Source of the DNA: an uncultured Myxococcales bacterium
Lineage (GTDB): Bacteria; Myxococcota_A; UBA9042; DTJE01
Length of the DNA: 64,000 nucleotides
NCBI GenBank assembly: GCA_937975765.1
Contig: CALJUR010000120.1
Location: forward strand, 1 to 64,000
Direction of reading: 5' to 3'
In this document: one piece after another, positions 14,632 through 23,997 of the stretch
Position numbering within the stretch: the stretch's first letter is position 1
Layout: each line of letters begins with the position of its first letter
Program-made: the position numbers and the translations under genes
The notes under the pieces: model-generated
Seen by the model: only the letters and a program-made list of their open reading frames with translations
Told to the model about the DNA's origin: nothing
Database searches by the model: none

Positions 14632-16806
14632 CTATGGTGGCGGGAGCAGCGCGTCCAGGACCTCCTTCAGGCGGGGGAGGTCGTAGGGCTTGGGCAGGAC
14701 CGCGTCGAACCCCCGGTTCCGGTAGTCGGACATCACCGCGTCGGCCGCGTAGCCGGACGAGACGACCGCCTTCAGGCCGGGCTGCGCCTGCCGGAGGCGC
14801 TGCAGGACCTCGACGCCCCCCGGGCCGCCGGGCATCGTCAGGTCCAGCAGGGCCAGGTCGTACGGCCGGCCCTCCGCGAGGGCCCGGCGGTGCTCCCGGA
14901 TCGTCGATTCGCCGTCCGCGCACGGTGTCACGTGGCACCCGATGAACCGCAGCATCTCGTCGGCCACCTGCAGCACCCCGGGCTGGTCGTCCATCAGCAG
15001 CACGCGTCCCGAGGACGGCCGCGCGACCGCAGCCGACACCGGCGTCTGCACGGGCGTCCGCCGGGATCGGGGCAGGTCGATCCGCACCATCGTCCCCCGG
15101 CCGACGCGGGAATCGATGGCGATCCCGCCGCCGTGGCGCCGGACGATCGAGTGGACCGCGGCCAGTCCCAGGCCGTTGCCGTCGGGCTTGGTCGTGAAGA
15201 AGGGTTCGAAGATCCGCGACAGCCGCTCGGCGGGGATCCCGACGCCCTCGTCGGCCACCTCCAGGCGCACCCGGTCCTCCGGCAGCGGCGAGCCGTCGAC
15301 GCCGGGCTGGCCGGCCGGGACGTTGCCGGCCCGCAAACGGACCACGCCCCCGCCCGGCATGGCCTGCACGGCGTTCAGCACGAGGTTGTGGACGACCTGG
15401 CCCATCTGCCCCGCGTCCGCCTCGGCCAGCCAGAGACCCGGTGCGGTGTCCACCTCGATCCGCGCGCTGGAACCCGCCCCCACGAAGGAGGCGGACTCCC
15501 GGACGACCTCCGCCAGGGACGTCGCGCGCAGGATCGGCGCCCCCCCGCGCGAGAAGGTCAGCAACTGGCGGGTCAGGCCCTGGGCCCGCTCGCACGCCCG
15601 GGACGCCTCGGCCAGCCGCCGCTCGACGGCCTCCGGGTCCCCGGCGTCCATCCGGGCCAGGTTCACGAACCCCGAGATGGCGGTCAGCAGGTTGTTGAAG
15701 TCGTGCGCGATGCCGCCGGCCAGGGACCCGATGGACTCGATCCGCTCGTTCTTCAGCAGTTCGCGCATGGGGCGCTGGTCCTGGACCACCACCGCCACGC
15801 CGATGGGGTCCCCGTCCCGGTCGGCCACCGCCGATCCGGACAGCAGCACCGGCACCTCGCCCCCCTCCCGGGTGGCCAGGACCGCCTCGATGCCCCTCCC
15901 CGGCGCGGTGCGACCCTGGAACTCCTTCACGGCCGCTCGCACCGGGTCCGGATCCTGCGCCAGCGTGTCGACCCCGCGCCCGACCAGTTCCCGCGGAGGG
16001 ATTCCCAGCAGGCTCATCGACCGGTCGCTGGCCTGCAGGATGCGCCCCGTGCCGTCCAGCAGCAGCACCAGGTCCTGCATCCCGCCCAGGATGGCCCCGG
16101 CGGCCTGGGAGGGCGTCACCGCCATCAGGCGATGCCGCCGGATGGCCACGGCGTATCCCAGCACCCAGAACGTCGCCAGCAGGTGCGGCACGTGCGGGAA
16201 GATCGGCGCCCGGTGCAGCGGGTGCCAGGTCGCCGCCGCGACGTTCAACAGCGTGGTCGCCAGGCCCCCGCCGAGGATCCAGGCGGCCTGCCGGCGCTGG
16301 CGCCGCAGCGGGGCCCGTTGCCGCCACCAGGCCAGCACGACCAGCGCGGGGACGGCGTAGGCCGCGACCGCGAGGGCGACGGCGCCGCCCCACAGGGGAA
16401 CCGCGCTGAAATCCCGGGCCCAGCCGGCCGGGGTCTGCACGATCACGATGGATTCGCCCGGCGGGAAAGTCGCGATCCGGCCGACCAGGACGGCCGCGGG
16501 CAGCAGGATCGGGATCAGCCATCCGGGCGAGGGCGGCCGGGGCAGGCACAACTCCAGCACCAGCCACAGGTGGAAGGCCACCACGCCGCCCCAGCAGGCA
16601 CTGCCGGCGACGTGCCAGGGCCAGGCGGCGCGGGCGTCCGGCGCGTCGAAGAAGAAGGCCTGGGACAGGCTGAACCCCGCCAGCAGGGCCACGGGGACGA
16701 AGAACCTGCGGTTCAGGGGCAGGCCCAGGCCGCCCAGGGCCACCTTGCCCGCCAGGAAGGCGAAGAAGGCGGCCGCCAGGATCGACAGGAGCGACAGGAG
16801 GTTCAT
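14632..16806 (-). CDS. Membrane-bound hybrid sensor histidine kinase
   Basis: 724 residues. About seven hydrophobic segments fill residues 1-230. A PAS domain follows (LVLLLDGTGRILQASDRSM, about 245-350), then HisKA with the phospho-accepting His in GGIAHDFNNLL, and HATPase_c with N-box (HNLVLNAVQAMP), G1 (DEGVGIP) and G2 (GNGLGLAAVH). A C-terminal receiver domain has LLMDDQPG, the phospho-acceptor in LALLDLTMPGG and a conserved lysine in LPKPY. The GGIAHDFNNLL type commonly passes phosphate within the hybrid protein to a partner not located beside it. It starts 9 bp after the stop of the adjacent glgC-like gene, so it probably belongs to the same transcription unit. Confidence 0.92.
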   Translation of the reverse strand: MNLLSLLSILAAAFFAFLAGKVALGGLGLPLNRRFFVPVALLAGFSLSQAFFFDAPDARAAWPWHVAGSACWGGVVAFHLWLVLELCLPRPPSPGWLIPILLPAAVLVGRIATFPPGESIVIVQTPAGWARDFSAVPLWGGAVALAVAAYAVPALVVLAWWRQRAPLRRQRRQAAWILGGGLATTLLNVAAATWHPLHRAPIFPHVPHLLATFWVLGYAVAIRRHRLMAVTPSQAAGAILGGMQDLVLLLDGTGRILQASDRSMSLLGIPPRELVGRGVDTLAQDPDPVRAAVKEFQGRTAPGRGIEAVLATREGGEVPVLLSGSAVADRDGDPIGVAVVVQDQRPMRELLKNERIESIGSLAGGIAHDFNNLLTAISGFVNLARMDAGDPEAVERRLAEASRACERAQGLTRQLLTFSRGGAPILRATSLAEVVRESASFVGAGSSARIEVDTAPGLWLAEADAGQMGQVVHNLVLNAVQAMPGGGVVRLRAGNVPAGQPGVDGSPLPEDRVRLEVADEGVGIPAERLSRIFEPFFTTKPDGNGLGLAAVHSIVRRHGGGIAIDSRVGRGTMVRIDLPRSRRTPVQTPVSAAVARPSSGRVLLMDDQPGVLQVADEMLRFIGCHVTPCADGESTIREHRRALAEGRPYDLALLDLTMPGGPGGVEVLQRLRQAQPGLKAVVSSGYAADAVMSDYRNRGFDAVLPKPYDLPRLKEVLDALLPPP

Positions 16807-16814
16807 CGCGCCCC

Positions 16815-18083
16815 CTACGCCACGGTGCCGCCGTCGGGGACGTCCCGCAGTTCGGGCAGGCGGGACTCGGGCAAGTCGTTGCCGATCAGCGCGTTGGCGC
16901 CGATGACCGCGCCCGCGGGGATGGCCGTGCCCTTGCCGACGACCGTGATGCCGTCGGACAGGTGCGTGGGGAAGTGGTCGTTGCAGCCCCCGCGGGCGTC
17001 GGCACGGCCCACGCGGGCGCGGGCGCCGACCGTGACGTCCTTGTCCAGGATGGCCCGCTCGACGGAGGCCCCGGGGCCCACGTCCACGTCGTTCATCACG
17101 ACGCTGTCCACGACGCGGGCGCCGCGGCCGACCCAGACGCCGGGCGACAGCACCGACCCGACCACCTCGCCCTCGATGACGCAGCCGCGGGAAACCAGGC
17201 TGCCGCGCACTTCCGCGCCGGGCAGCAGGCGCGCGGGGCCGTGGAAGACCTGGCCGCGGCCGGCGGGGTTGGTGCGGACCCGCCACGTCCGCAGGTCCAG
17301 GCCGGTCGAGGGGTCCAGGGCGTCCATGTTGGCCGACCAGTAGGACCCCAGCGTGCCCACGTCGCGCCAGTACCCCGAGAACCGGTGCGCCAGGATCTTC
17401 CGGCGGCCCAGCATCCCCGGGATCACGTGCGCGCCGAAGTCGAAGCGGCCTTCCGGGCAGTTGCGCAGCAGCTCGTCCAGCAGAACCTCGCGCCGGAACA
17501 CGTAGATGCCCATGTTGGCCAGGTTCGACACGCGATCGGGGCTCTTTTCCACGAACCGCGTCACCCGGTCGGCACCGTCGGTCGTCATCACGCCGAACCG
17601 CGCCACGTCCTCCCAGGGCACCTCCATGGCGGCGATCGTCAGGTCGGCGCCCGACTCGCGGTGGCGCGCGATCATCGGCCGGAAGTCCATCGAGTAGATG
17701 TGGTCGCCGGACAGGATCAGCACGTCGCGCGGTTCCAGGTTCCGCAGCAGGCCGACGTTCTGGAAGACGGCGTCGGCGGTGCCGCGGTACCAGTCCGAGT
17801 GCGCCCGCCCCAGCGAGGGCGGCAGCACCTGCAGCGACGACCGGATGCCCGACAGGCCCCACGCCTCGCCGTCGCCCAGGTGTTCCATCAGCGACGTGGG
17901 CCGGTACTGGGTCAGCACGCCGACGTGCCGGATGTCGGACTGCATCGCGTTGGTCAGCGTGAAGTCGATGATGCGGAACATGCCCGCGAACGGCACCGCG
18001 GGCTTGGCGCGCCGGGCCGCGACCAGGTTCAGGCGGCTGCCGCGGCCGCCGGCCAGGACCAGGGCGACGACGTCCGTCTTCAT
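16815..18083 (-). CDS. glgC: Glucose-1-phosphate adenylyltransferase (ADP-glucose pyrophosphorylase)
   Basis: 422 residues, the usual GlgC length. It makes ADP-glucose from glucose-1-phosphate and ATP for glycogen synthesis. Visible signatures are the nucleotide loop LAGGRGSRL, RAKPAVPFAGMFRIIDFTL with the conserved lysine, WYRGTADAVFQN, LSGDHIYSMD, a VEKSP sugar-binding segment, and a C-terminal left-handed beta-helix of hexapeptides (ILDKDVTVGARARVG, GKGTAIPAGAVIGANALIG). ATG 18083 overlaps the stop of the upstream paralogue by 4 bp (ATGA). The paired paralogue suggests a hetero-oligomeric GlgC/GlgD-like enzyme. Confidence 0.9.
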   Translation of the reverse strand: MKTDVVALVLAGGRGSRLNLVAARRAKPAVPFAGMFRIIDFTLTNAMQSDIRHVGVLTQYRPTSLMEHLGDGEAWGLSGIRSSLQVLPPSLGRAHSDWYRGTADAVFQNVGLLRNLEPRDVLILSGDHIYSMDFRPMIARHRESGADLTIAAMEVPWEDVARFGVMTTDGADRVTRFVEKSPDRVSNLANMGIYVFRREVLLDELLRNCPEGRFDFGAHVIPGMLGRRKILAHRFSGYWRDVGTLGSYWSANMDALDPSTGLDLRTWRVRTNPAGRGQVFHGPARLLPGAEVRGSLVSRGCVIEGEVVGSVLSPGVWVGRGARVVDSVVMNDVDVGPGASVERAILDKDVTVGARARVGRADARGGCNDHFPTHLSDGITVVGKGTAIPAGAVIGANALIGNDLPESRLPELRDVPDGGTVA

Positions 18084-19309
18084 CGGTTGCCCCCTCGCGA
18101 GCCCGTCGCCGCCGCCTGCGCGATCACGGCGCCCATCGGGACGGCCTCCCACGGGCCCACCTCGGCGCCCGCCTTCAGGATGCTGCCCTCGCCGATGGTC
18201 GCCCCCTTGCCGACCGAGACCAGCCGGTCCTCGCCGCACAGAAGCGCGCCTTCGCCGACGGTCACGTCCTTGTCCAGCACGGACCGGATCACGCGGGTGC
18301 CTGCCCGGATCGTGGTGCGGTTCAGGATCACCGAGTCCTCGACGACGGCGCCCTCCTCGACGGTGACCCACGGGAACAGCACGCTGCGGCGCACCCGGCC
18401 CGCGACCCGGCAGCCCGGCGCGACCAGGCTGCGCGACACGTCGGCCGAGGCCTCGAAACTCGCGGGAGGCGCGTCCCCGTAGCCGCCCGACTCGACGTTG
18501 GTCATCAGGCGGTCCACCGGCACGCCGATGCCCTTGCGGGTCAGCAGCCGCAGGTGCGCGTCGTGCCAGGCCGACAGCGGCCGCAGGTACTCCCAGCCGC
18601 CGCGGTGCAGGTAGCCGAACACCCGGCCGCCGTCCACCACGGACGGGATGACCTCGTTGTACAGGTGGAAGGTGGTGCCGACCTCGGCGTTGCGGCGGAC
18701 GGCCTCCATCAGCACCTCGGTGCGGAAGCAGTAGACCGTCATCGACGCCAGGTCCGACGGCGGGTCGGCGGGCTTCTCGACGTACCGCGTGATTCGCCCG
18801 CCCTCGCCCATGACACCGATGCCGAACCGCGAGGGGCGGCCCACGTCCATCCGCTTGAAGGCCATCGTGACGTCCGCCTTCGTGCGCCTGTGCCTTTCGA
18901 TCAGCGGGCCGTAGTTCATCCGGTACACGTGGTCGCCGGACAGCACCAGCACGTCGCGCGGCCGGTGGCGCCGCAGGAAGTGAAGGTTCTGGAAGACCGC
19001 GTCGGCCGTGCCCCGGTACCAGTCCAGTTCCTTCGTGCCCTCGTACGGGGGCAGGAAGGTCAGTTCGCGGTCGCGCCCGTTGTAGTCCCACGGGCGGCCG
19101 ATGCCGACGTGATCCATCAGCGAGGCGGGCCGGTACTGGGACAGGATGCCGACCGCGTCGATGCCCGATTCGGACAGGTTGGTCAGCGGGAAATCGATGA
19201 CGCGGTACAGCCCGCCGAAGGGCGCGGCGGCCATGCTGCGCCGGGACGTCAGGACGCCCATGGCATCCGCGCGTCCGCCTGCGAGAACGAGTGCGATGAC
19301 GTCCTTCAT
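18080..19309 (-). CDS. GlgC/GlgD-like nucleotidyltransferase paralogue
   Basis: 409 residues and clearly related to its downstream neighbour, with LYRVIDFPLTNL, SQYRPASLMDHVG, WYRGTADAVFQN, LSGDHVYRMNYGPL, VEKPAD and a beta-helix end (ILNRTTIRAGTRVI, LDKDVTVGEGALL). The N-terminal loop departs from the catalytic consensus: LAGGRADAMGVLTSRRSMAA replaces the usual GGxGTRL and RAKPAVP, so the normal phosphate-binding and lysine residues are missing. This resembles GlgD-type regulatory subunits. It may be a non-catalytic partner of GlgC, or an enzyme for another sugar phosphate. ATG 19309 is supported by the MKDVIALVLAGG start. Confidence 0.82.
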   Translation of the reverse strand: MKDVIALVLAGGRADAMGVLTSRRSMAAAPFGGLYRVIDFPLTNLSESGIDAVGILSQYRPASLMDHVGIGRPWDYNGRDRELTFLPPYEGTKELDWYRGTADAVFQNLHFLRRHRPRDVLVLSGDHVYRMNYGPLIERHRRTKADVTMAFKRMDVGRPSRFGIGVMGEGGRITRYVEKPADPPSDLASMTVYCFRTEVLMEAVRRNAEVGTTFHLYNEVIPSVVDGGRVFGYLHRGGWEYLRPLSAWHDAHLRLLTRKGIGVPVDRLMTNVESGGYGDAPPASFEASADVSRSLVAPGCRVAGRVRRSVLFPWVTVEEGAVVEDSVILNRTTIRAGTRVIRSVLDKDVTVGEGALLCGEDRLVSVGKGATIGEGSILKAGAEVGPWEAVPMGAVIAQAAATGSRGGNR

Positions 19310-19336
19310 GCGGGGCATCATAGCAGCGGCGGCGCC

Positions 19337-19360
19337 AAATCAGGGACAGCCACCATTATT
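19337..19360. repeat. Half copy of an AAATnAGGGACAGCC element
   Basis: AAATCAGGGACAGCC followed by an AT-rich CACCATTATT lies in the gap between a glgC-like gene and ald. It closely matches the end of the palindromic element at 23995-24145. No inverted partner is visible nearby. Confidence 0.5.
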
Positions 19361-19426
19361 GTGAGGGTAACTATTCGGATCGACTGCAATTCGCGGGCAC
19401 GCGCCGGTCGGGCGGGTCCGGGTGGG

Positions 19427-20539
19427 TCAGTCCAGCACCCAGTCGATCGGTTCCGCGCGCAGGCCCAGCGCCTCGGCCACGGTGCGGTGCACCATCATGC
19501 CGGCGTGGGTGTTCAGGCCGGCGGCCAGCGACGGGTCGGACCGGACGGCGGCGGCCAGGCCCCGGTTCGCCAGCGCCACCACGTACCCGATCGTGACGTT
19601 GGTCAGCGCCAGCGTGGACGTGCGCGCGACGGCGCCGGGCATGTTCGGGACGCCGTAGTGCACGATGCCCGCGTGGACGTAGGTGGGGTTGCCGTGCGTG
19701 GTCGGGCGGATGGTCTCGATGCAGCCGCCCTGGTCCACCGACACGTCCACGATGGCGCTGCCGGACTCCATGCGGGCGACCAGGTCCGCGGGGACCACGA
19801 TCGGCGTACGACGTCCCGGGCTGGCCACCGCGCCGACCAGCAGGTCGGACGACAGCACGTGGCGCTCGATGTTGGTGGCGTCGGCGAACAGGGTGTTGAC
19901 GCGCCCCCCGAAGACCTCGTCCACGCGGGCCAGGCGGTCCAGGTCCACGTCCAGCACGAAGACGCGGGCCCCCATCCCGTCCGCGACGCGCGCGGCGTGG
20001 GTGCCCACGGTGCCGGCGCCCAGGATCGTGACGTTGCCGACCGGCACGCCCGTCACCCCGCCCAGCAGCACGCCCTTGCCGCCCGCGGCCGTGACCAGCA
20101 GTTGCGACCCGACCTGCACGGCCATGCGGCCCGCGATCTCGGACATCGGCCGCACGATCGGCCGCCGGTCGCCCGCCGCGACGGTCTCGTAGGCGATGGC
20201 GGTGACCTTCCGGTCCAGCAGCGCCTGCGCCAGGTCGGGCTGGGTGGCCAGGTGCATCGACGAGAACAGGACCTGGCCCTCGTGCAGGAACGGCACCTCG
20301 CCCTCGGTCGGGGCGTGGAACTTGACCAGCAGGTCGCACTGCCGGAAGACCTCCTCGTTCAGCAGCGCCACGCGGGCGCCGTGCGCGACGTACGTCTCGT
20401 CCGGGAAGCCCGCGGCCCGGCCCGCCCCGGCGGCGATCACGACCTGGTGGCCGTCCTTCGCCAGCCGCGAGCAGCCGGCGGGGGTCAGGCCGACCCGGTA
20501 CTCCTGGTAGCGCACCTCCCTGGCGACGCCGACGATCAT
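19427..20539 (-). CDS. ald: Alanine dehydrogenase
   Basis: 370 residues, full length. It catalyses the reversible NAD-dependent deamination of L-alanine to pyruvate and ammonia. Typical features are the N-terminal REVRYQEYRVGLTP, the substrate-binding Lys in DLLVKFHAPTEGE, the catalytic His in LFSSMHLATQP, the NAD-binding GAGTVGTHAARVA, the DVSVDQGGCIETIRPTTHGN signature and the VPNMPGAVARTST segment. ATG 20539 is the natural start (IVGVAREVRYQEYRVGLTP). It stands alone, facing the divergent holB gene. Confidence 0.97.
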   Translation of the reverse strand: MIVGVAREVRYQEYRVGLTPAGCSRLAKDGHQVVIAAGAGRAAGFPDETYVAHGARVALLNEEVFRQCDLLVKFHAPTEGEVPFLHEGQVLFSSMHLATQPDLAQALLDRKVTAIAYETVAAGDRRPIVRPMSEIAGRMAVQVGSQLLVTAAGGKGVLLGGVTGVPVGNVTILGAGTVGTHAARVADGMGARVFVLDVDLDRLARVDEVFGGRVNTLFADATNIERHVLSSDLLVGAVASPGRRTPIVVPADLVARMESGSAIVDVSVDQGGCIETIRPTTHGNPTYVHAGIVHYGVPNMPGAVARTSTLALTNVTIGYVVALANRGLAAAVRSDPSLAAGLNTHAGMMVHRTVAEALGLRAEPIDWVLD

Positions 20540-20666
20540 GGCGGACCTCCGATCCCCCGTGCGAGGGCGAGGATAGCAGAAGGCGCGCCGTGCGGTGGGG
20601 GCGAGGGCGTCGTCGCGGGTCCCGGCTCCCGTGGTATCCTTCGCCCGTCAATGGCGGCAGGGGCCC

Positions 20667-21644
20667 ATGCGGTTCGCGGACGTCATCGGGAACGGCCACG
20701 TGAAGGACGTGCTGAGGCGCGCCGCGGACAAGGGGCGCGTGCCGCACGCCTGGATGTTCACGGGGCCGGACGGCGTCGGCAAGCGGACGATGGCGCTGGC
20801 GTTCCTGTCGTACCTGGTGTGCCGGGACCGGCGGGACGGGGACTCGTGCGGGGAATGCCGCCCGTGCCGGCAGGTGGCCCAGGGCGCCTTCGCGGACCTG
20901 CAGGTGCTGGCGCCGGACAAGGGCTACATCAAGATCGACCCGCTGCGCGAGGCGATGCCGCGGCTGTTCTACCCGGCGCTGACCGGGCCGTGGAAGTGCC
21001 TGCTGGTCGACGACGCCCACACGATGACGCCGGAAGCGGCCAACGCGGCGCTGAAGACGCTGGAGGAGCCGCCCTCGATGGTGATGTTCGTGCTGGTGAC
21101 GCCCAGCCCGGACCTGCTGCCGCGCACGGTGCTGTCCCGGTGCTTCCAGGTGCCGTTCGGGCCGGTGCCGCCGGACGAGATCCAGCGGTTCCTCCAGGCC
21201 CGGGGGCGGGGCGGCGAGGACGCGGCGTCGGCGGCGGCGCTGTCGCGGGGCAGCCCGGGGCGGGCGCTGCAGTTCCTGGACAGCCCGATCCTGGCCGAGC
21301 GGGTGGAGTTCCTGTGCAGTTTCCTGGAGATGGCGGAAGCGGGGGCCGACGTGCGGCTGCAGTTCGCCGACCACGCCGGGGCGTCGAAGGAGGAGACGGC
21401 GGACCGGATGCTGCTGGTCGAGTCGGCGGCGCGGGACGTGCTGCGGGCCGCGTCGGGCCTGCCGGACGAGGCGCTGTCGAACCGCGACCTGGCGTACCGG
21501 ATCCGGGGATTCGCCGACCGCGTGGGGCCGGACCGCGCCGTCGAGATGGCCACCGCCTGGCTGGACTGGGACGCCGCGCGCCGGTACGTGCCCGGCGTCC
21601 GCGCGACGATCGACCGGATGATGCTGGCCCTGCCGCCGCGCTGA
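20667..21644 (+). CDS. holB: DNA polymerase III delta' subunit
   Basis: 325 residues. It is the AAA-type clamp-loader subunit of the replicase. The Walker A site GPDGVGKRTM, a four-Cys zinc module between residues about 51 and 69 (C-x8-C-x2-C-x2-C), the Walker B-like LLVDDAHTMT, the sensor ALKTLEEPPSMVMF and the SRC motif VLSRCFQV are all visible. ATG 20667 is preferred because GGCAGGGG lies just upstream and the protein begins directly with RFADVIGN. A -10-like TATCCT lies at 20635-20640. Confidence 0.93.
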   Translation: MRFADVIGNGHVKDVLRRAADKGRVPHAWMFTGPDGVGKRTMALAFLSYLVCRDRRDGDSCGECRPCRQVAQGAFADLQVLAPDKGYIKIDPLREAMPRLFYPALTGPWKCLLVDDAHTMTPEAANAALKTLEEPPSMVMFVLVTPSPDLLPRTVLSRCFQVPFGPVPPDEIQRFLQARGRGGEDAASAAALSRGSPGRALQFLDSPILAERVEFLCSFLEMAEAGADVRLQFADHAGASKEETADRMLLVESAARDVLRAASGLPDEALSNRDLAYRIRGFADRVGPDRAVEMATAWLDWDAARRYVPGVRATIDRMMLALPPR

Positions 21645-21703
21645 GGTCGCATCGAGGGCGCCCGGGAAGAGGCCCGCTCCCCCGGTCCCGGCGCGCCCGG
21701 CGC

Positions 21704-21732
21704 TTGAACGCACCCCCGCCGTAAGGTATCCT
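21704..21732 (+). promoter_or_regulatory. Sigma70-type promoter of the tyrosine kinase gene
   Basis: TTGAAC (21704-21709), 17-bp spacer, TATCCT (21727-21732). It lies 19 bp upstream of the first possible start of the BY-kinase gene. Confidence 0.6.
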
Positions 21733-21750
21733 TCCACCCCGCCGGAACCG

Positions 21751-23997
21751 TTGTGTTTCGCGGTCGAGGAGGACCCCCTGGAAGCGCCCCTTCCGCCTGT
21801 CCCGGACAGCGTCGATCGACCCGGGGACCTGGGCCGGCAGTTGCAGCGCATCCGCCACGTGCTGGACAAGCGCAAGTGGTGGACGCTCTCGACCCTGCTG
21901 CTGGTGCTGGCGGCGGTCGTGCTGGTCACGCAGCGCCAGCCGCGCATCTACCGGGCGACCTCGTCGGTCATCATCGAGGCGTCCCCGCCGCGGGTCCTGT
22001 CGGGCGTCAAGGACGTCGTCGAGCTGGGCTCGTCGAACTACTGGGCGTTGAGGGACTACTTCCAGACGCAGTACAAGGTCATCACGGGCCTGGAGGTGTG
22101 CGGGCGCGTGGCGGAGAAACTGGGCCTGGACCAGGACCCGGAGTTCCTGGGCGTCGCGCCGGGCGAGACGATCACGGACGAGGAGCGCGCCGAGCGCATC
22201 GCGAACAAGACGCCGGCGCGGACGCTGCAGTCGCGGCTGGCGATCGAGCCGGTGCGCGACAGCATGATGGTGCTGGTGCATGCCGAGGACCGCGACCCGC
22301 AGCGGGCGGCGGACCTGGCCAACGAGGTCGCGTTCGCGTACCGGGCGCAGAACATCGAGTACCGGCGGTCCGTGACCCAGGAGGCGAACGGCGACCTGCG
22401 CGAGATGGTGGAGAAGTACCGCCAGCGCAAGGAGGAGGCCGACCAGGAACTGCTGGCCTTCGAGCGCAAGCACGGCGTCGGGTCCTTCGCCAGCCGCCGG
22501 CAGGCGCTGGAGGACCGGGTCAAGATGCTGAACGAGCGCCAGGGACAACTGCTGGTGCGCAAGGCCGACCTGGGGGCGCGGGTGGCCCGCATCGCGCGGA
22601 TCGGGGCGGGTGACGGCGAGGACCTGTTCGCGGTGCCGCTGGACGCGATCCTGAACAGCAGCCTGGTGTCGGGACTGAAGGCGAAGTACGTGGACCTGCG
22701 CGACCAGCGCAGCCGGGAGGCGGTCCAGTACGGCGAGAAGCACCCGAAGATCATGGCGCTGGACGCGCAGTTGGCGGAACTGAAGGCCTCGCTGAAGCGG
22801 GAGGTCGACACCTGGCTGCGGTCGATCCGCGGCGACCACGAGGAGACCGTCGCGGGGCTGAAGGAGGTCGAGTCGCTGCTGGCCCAGGCCAACCGGGACC
22901 TGGGCGAGCTGGCGTCGCTGCAGGTCGAGTACAACGCGCTGGCCGAGAGGAAGAAGGACGGCGACGGGGTGTACGACCAGGTCCGGACGCGATTCACCGA
23001 GATCAGCCTGTCCGCGCAGGTCGAGATGAACAACGTCCGGATCAACGAGATGGCCGTGGTGCCGTCGCGGCCGCTGCGGCCGGACCTGCGGCTGAACCTG
23101 GCGATCGGGCTGATCGTCGGGCTGCTGCTGGGGCTGGGGCTGGCGTTCCTGGTGGAACAGTTGGACACGTCGGTGAAGGACCGCGAGGAGGTCGAGGTCC
23201 TGACCGGCGTGCCGTGCCTGGGCCAGGTGCCGTCGATCCCGGGCCCGCGCAAGCGCCGCAGCCGCCGGAAGGACGACACGCTGCAGGAACGCGACTTCTA
23301 CGTGCTGCAGAACCCGAAGTCGGTGATCACCGAGGCGCTGACTGCCATCCGGACGAACCTGATGTTCGTGCTGCCGGACCGGAAGATCCGGACGGTGCTG
23401 GTCACGTCGGGCAGCCCGTGGGAGGGCAAGTCGACGGTCGTCATCGCGATGGGCATCACGCAGGCGCGGTACGGGGCGCGGACGCTGCTGGTGGACGCGG
23501 ACATGCGGCGGCCGCGGCTGCACCGGGCCTTCGGGGTGCCGGCGGACACGGGGCTGTCCACGCTGCTGCTGGGCGGGGGCGGCATCGACGCGGCGATCCA
23601 GAAGACGGAGATCCCGAACCTGGACATCCTGCCGTGCGGGCCGGTTCCGCCGAACCCGGCCGAACTGCTGAAGGCGGAGCGGGTCCGAGGACTGCTGGAG
23701 GAACTGGGCCGGCGGTACGACACGATCCTGCTGGACTCGCCGCCGGTGATCCCGGTGTCCGATCCCCGGATCCTGGGCGGCATGGTGGACGGGGTCCTGC
23801 TGGTGGTCAAGCTGGGCCACACGACCGCGGACGCGCTGGCGCAGGTGCGGCGCGAGATGGCGGCCGTCGGCGCGCCGCTGCTTGGCACCGTGCTGAACGA
23901 CCTGGACATCCGTCGCCCCGGCTACTACGGCTACCGGTACGGCTACGGCTACGGCTACCAGTACTATGGCCACCCCGAGACCGAGGCCAAGGCCTGA
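21751..23997 (+). CDS. Wzc-type chain-length determinant and BY-family tyrosine kinase
   Basis: About 748 residues. An N-terminal Wzz domain has transmembrane helices near residues 44-62 and 448-472 and a long coiled-coil periplasmic region between them (residues about 150-400). The cytoplasmic BY-kinase follows: Walker A GSPWEGKSTV, A' LLVDADMRRPRLH, Walker B TILLDSPPVIP. The tail is a Gly/Tyr cluster (YYGYRYGYGYGYQYYG), the expected autophosphorylation site. Such proteins control polymer length in exopolysaccharide or capsule export, but no polymerase or exporter lies beside it. The start is uncertain: TTG 21751 has no good ribosome site, whereas GAGGAGG at 21766-21772 sits just before an in-frame CTG at 21778. 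The stop TGA is the first three bases of the repeat at 23995. Confidence 0.9.
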   Translation: MCFAVEEDPLEAPLPPVPDSVDRPGDLGRQLQRIRHVLDKRKWWTLSTLLLVLAAVVLVTQRQPRIYRATSSVIIEASPPRVLSGVKDVVELGSSNYWALRDYFQTQYKVITGLEVCGRVAEKLGLDQDPEFLGVAPGETITDEERAERIANKTPARTLQSRLAIEPVRDSMMVLVHAEDRDPQRAADLANEVAFAYRAQNIEYRRSVTQEANGDLREMVEKYRQRKEEADQELLAFERKHGVGSFASRRQALEDRVKMLNERQGQLLVRKADLGARVARIARIGAGDGEDLFAVPLDAILNSSLVSGLKAKYVDLRDQRSREAVQYGEKHPKIMALDAQLAELKASLKREVDTWLRSIRGDHEETVAGLKEVESLLAQANRDLGELASLQVEYNALAERKKDGDGVYDQVRTRFTEISLSAQVEMNNVRINEMAVVPSRPLRPDLRLNLAIGLIVGLLLGLGLAFLVEQLDTSVKDREEVEVLTGVPCLGQVPSIPGPRKRRSRRKDDTLQERDFYVLQNPKSVITEALTAIRTNLMFVLPDRKIRTVLVTSGSPWEGKSTVVIAMGITQARYGARTLLVDADMRRPRLHRAFGVPADTGLSTLLLGGGGIDAAIQKTEIPNLDILPCGPVPPNPAELLKAERVRGLLEELGRRYDTILLDSPPVIPVSDPRILGGMVDGVLLVVKLGHTTADALAQVRREMAAVGAPLLGTVLNDLDIRRPGYYGYRYGYGYGYQYYGHPETEAKA

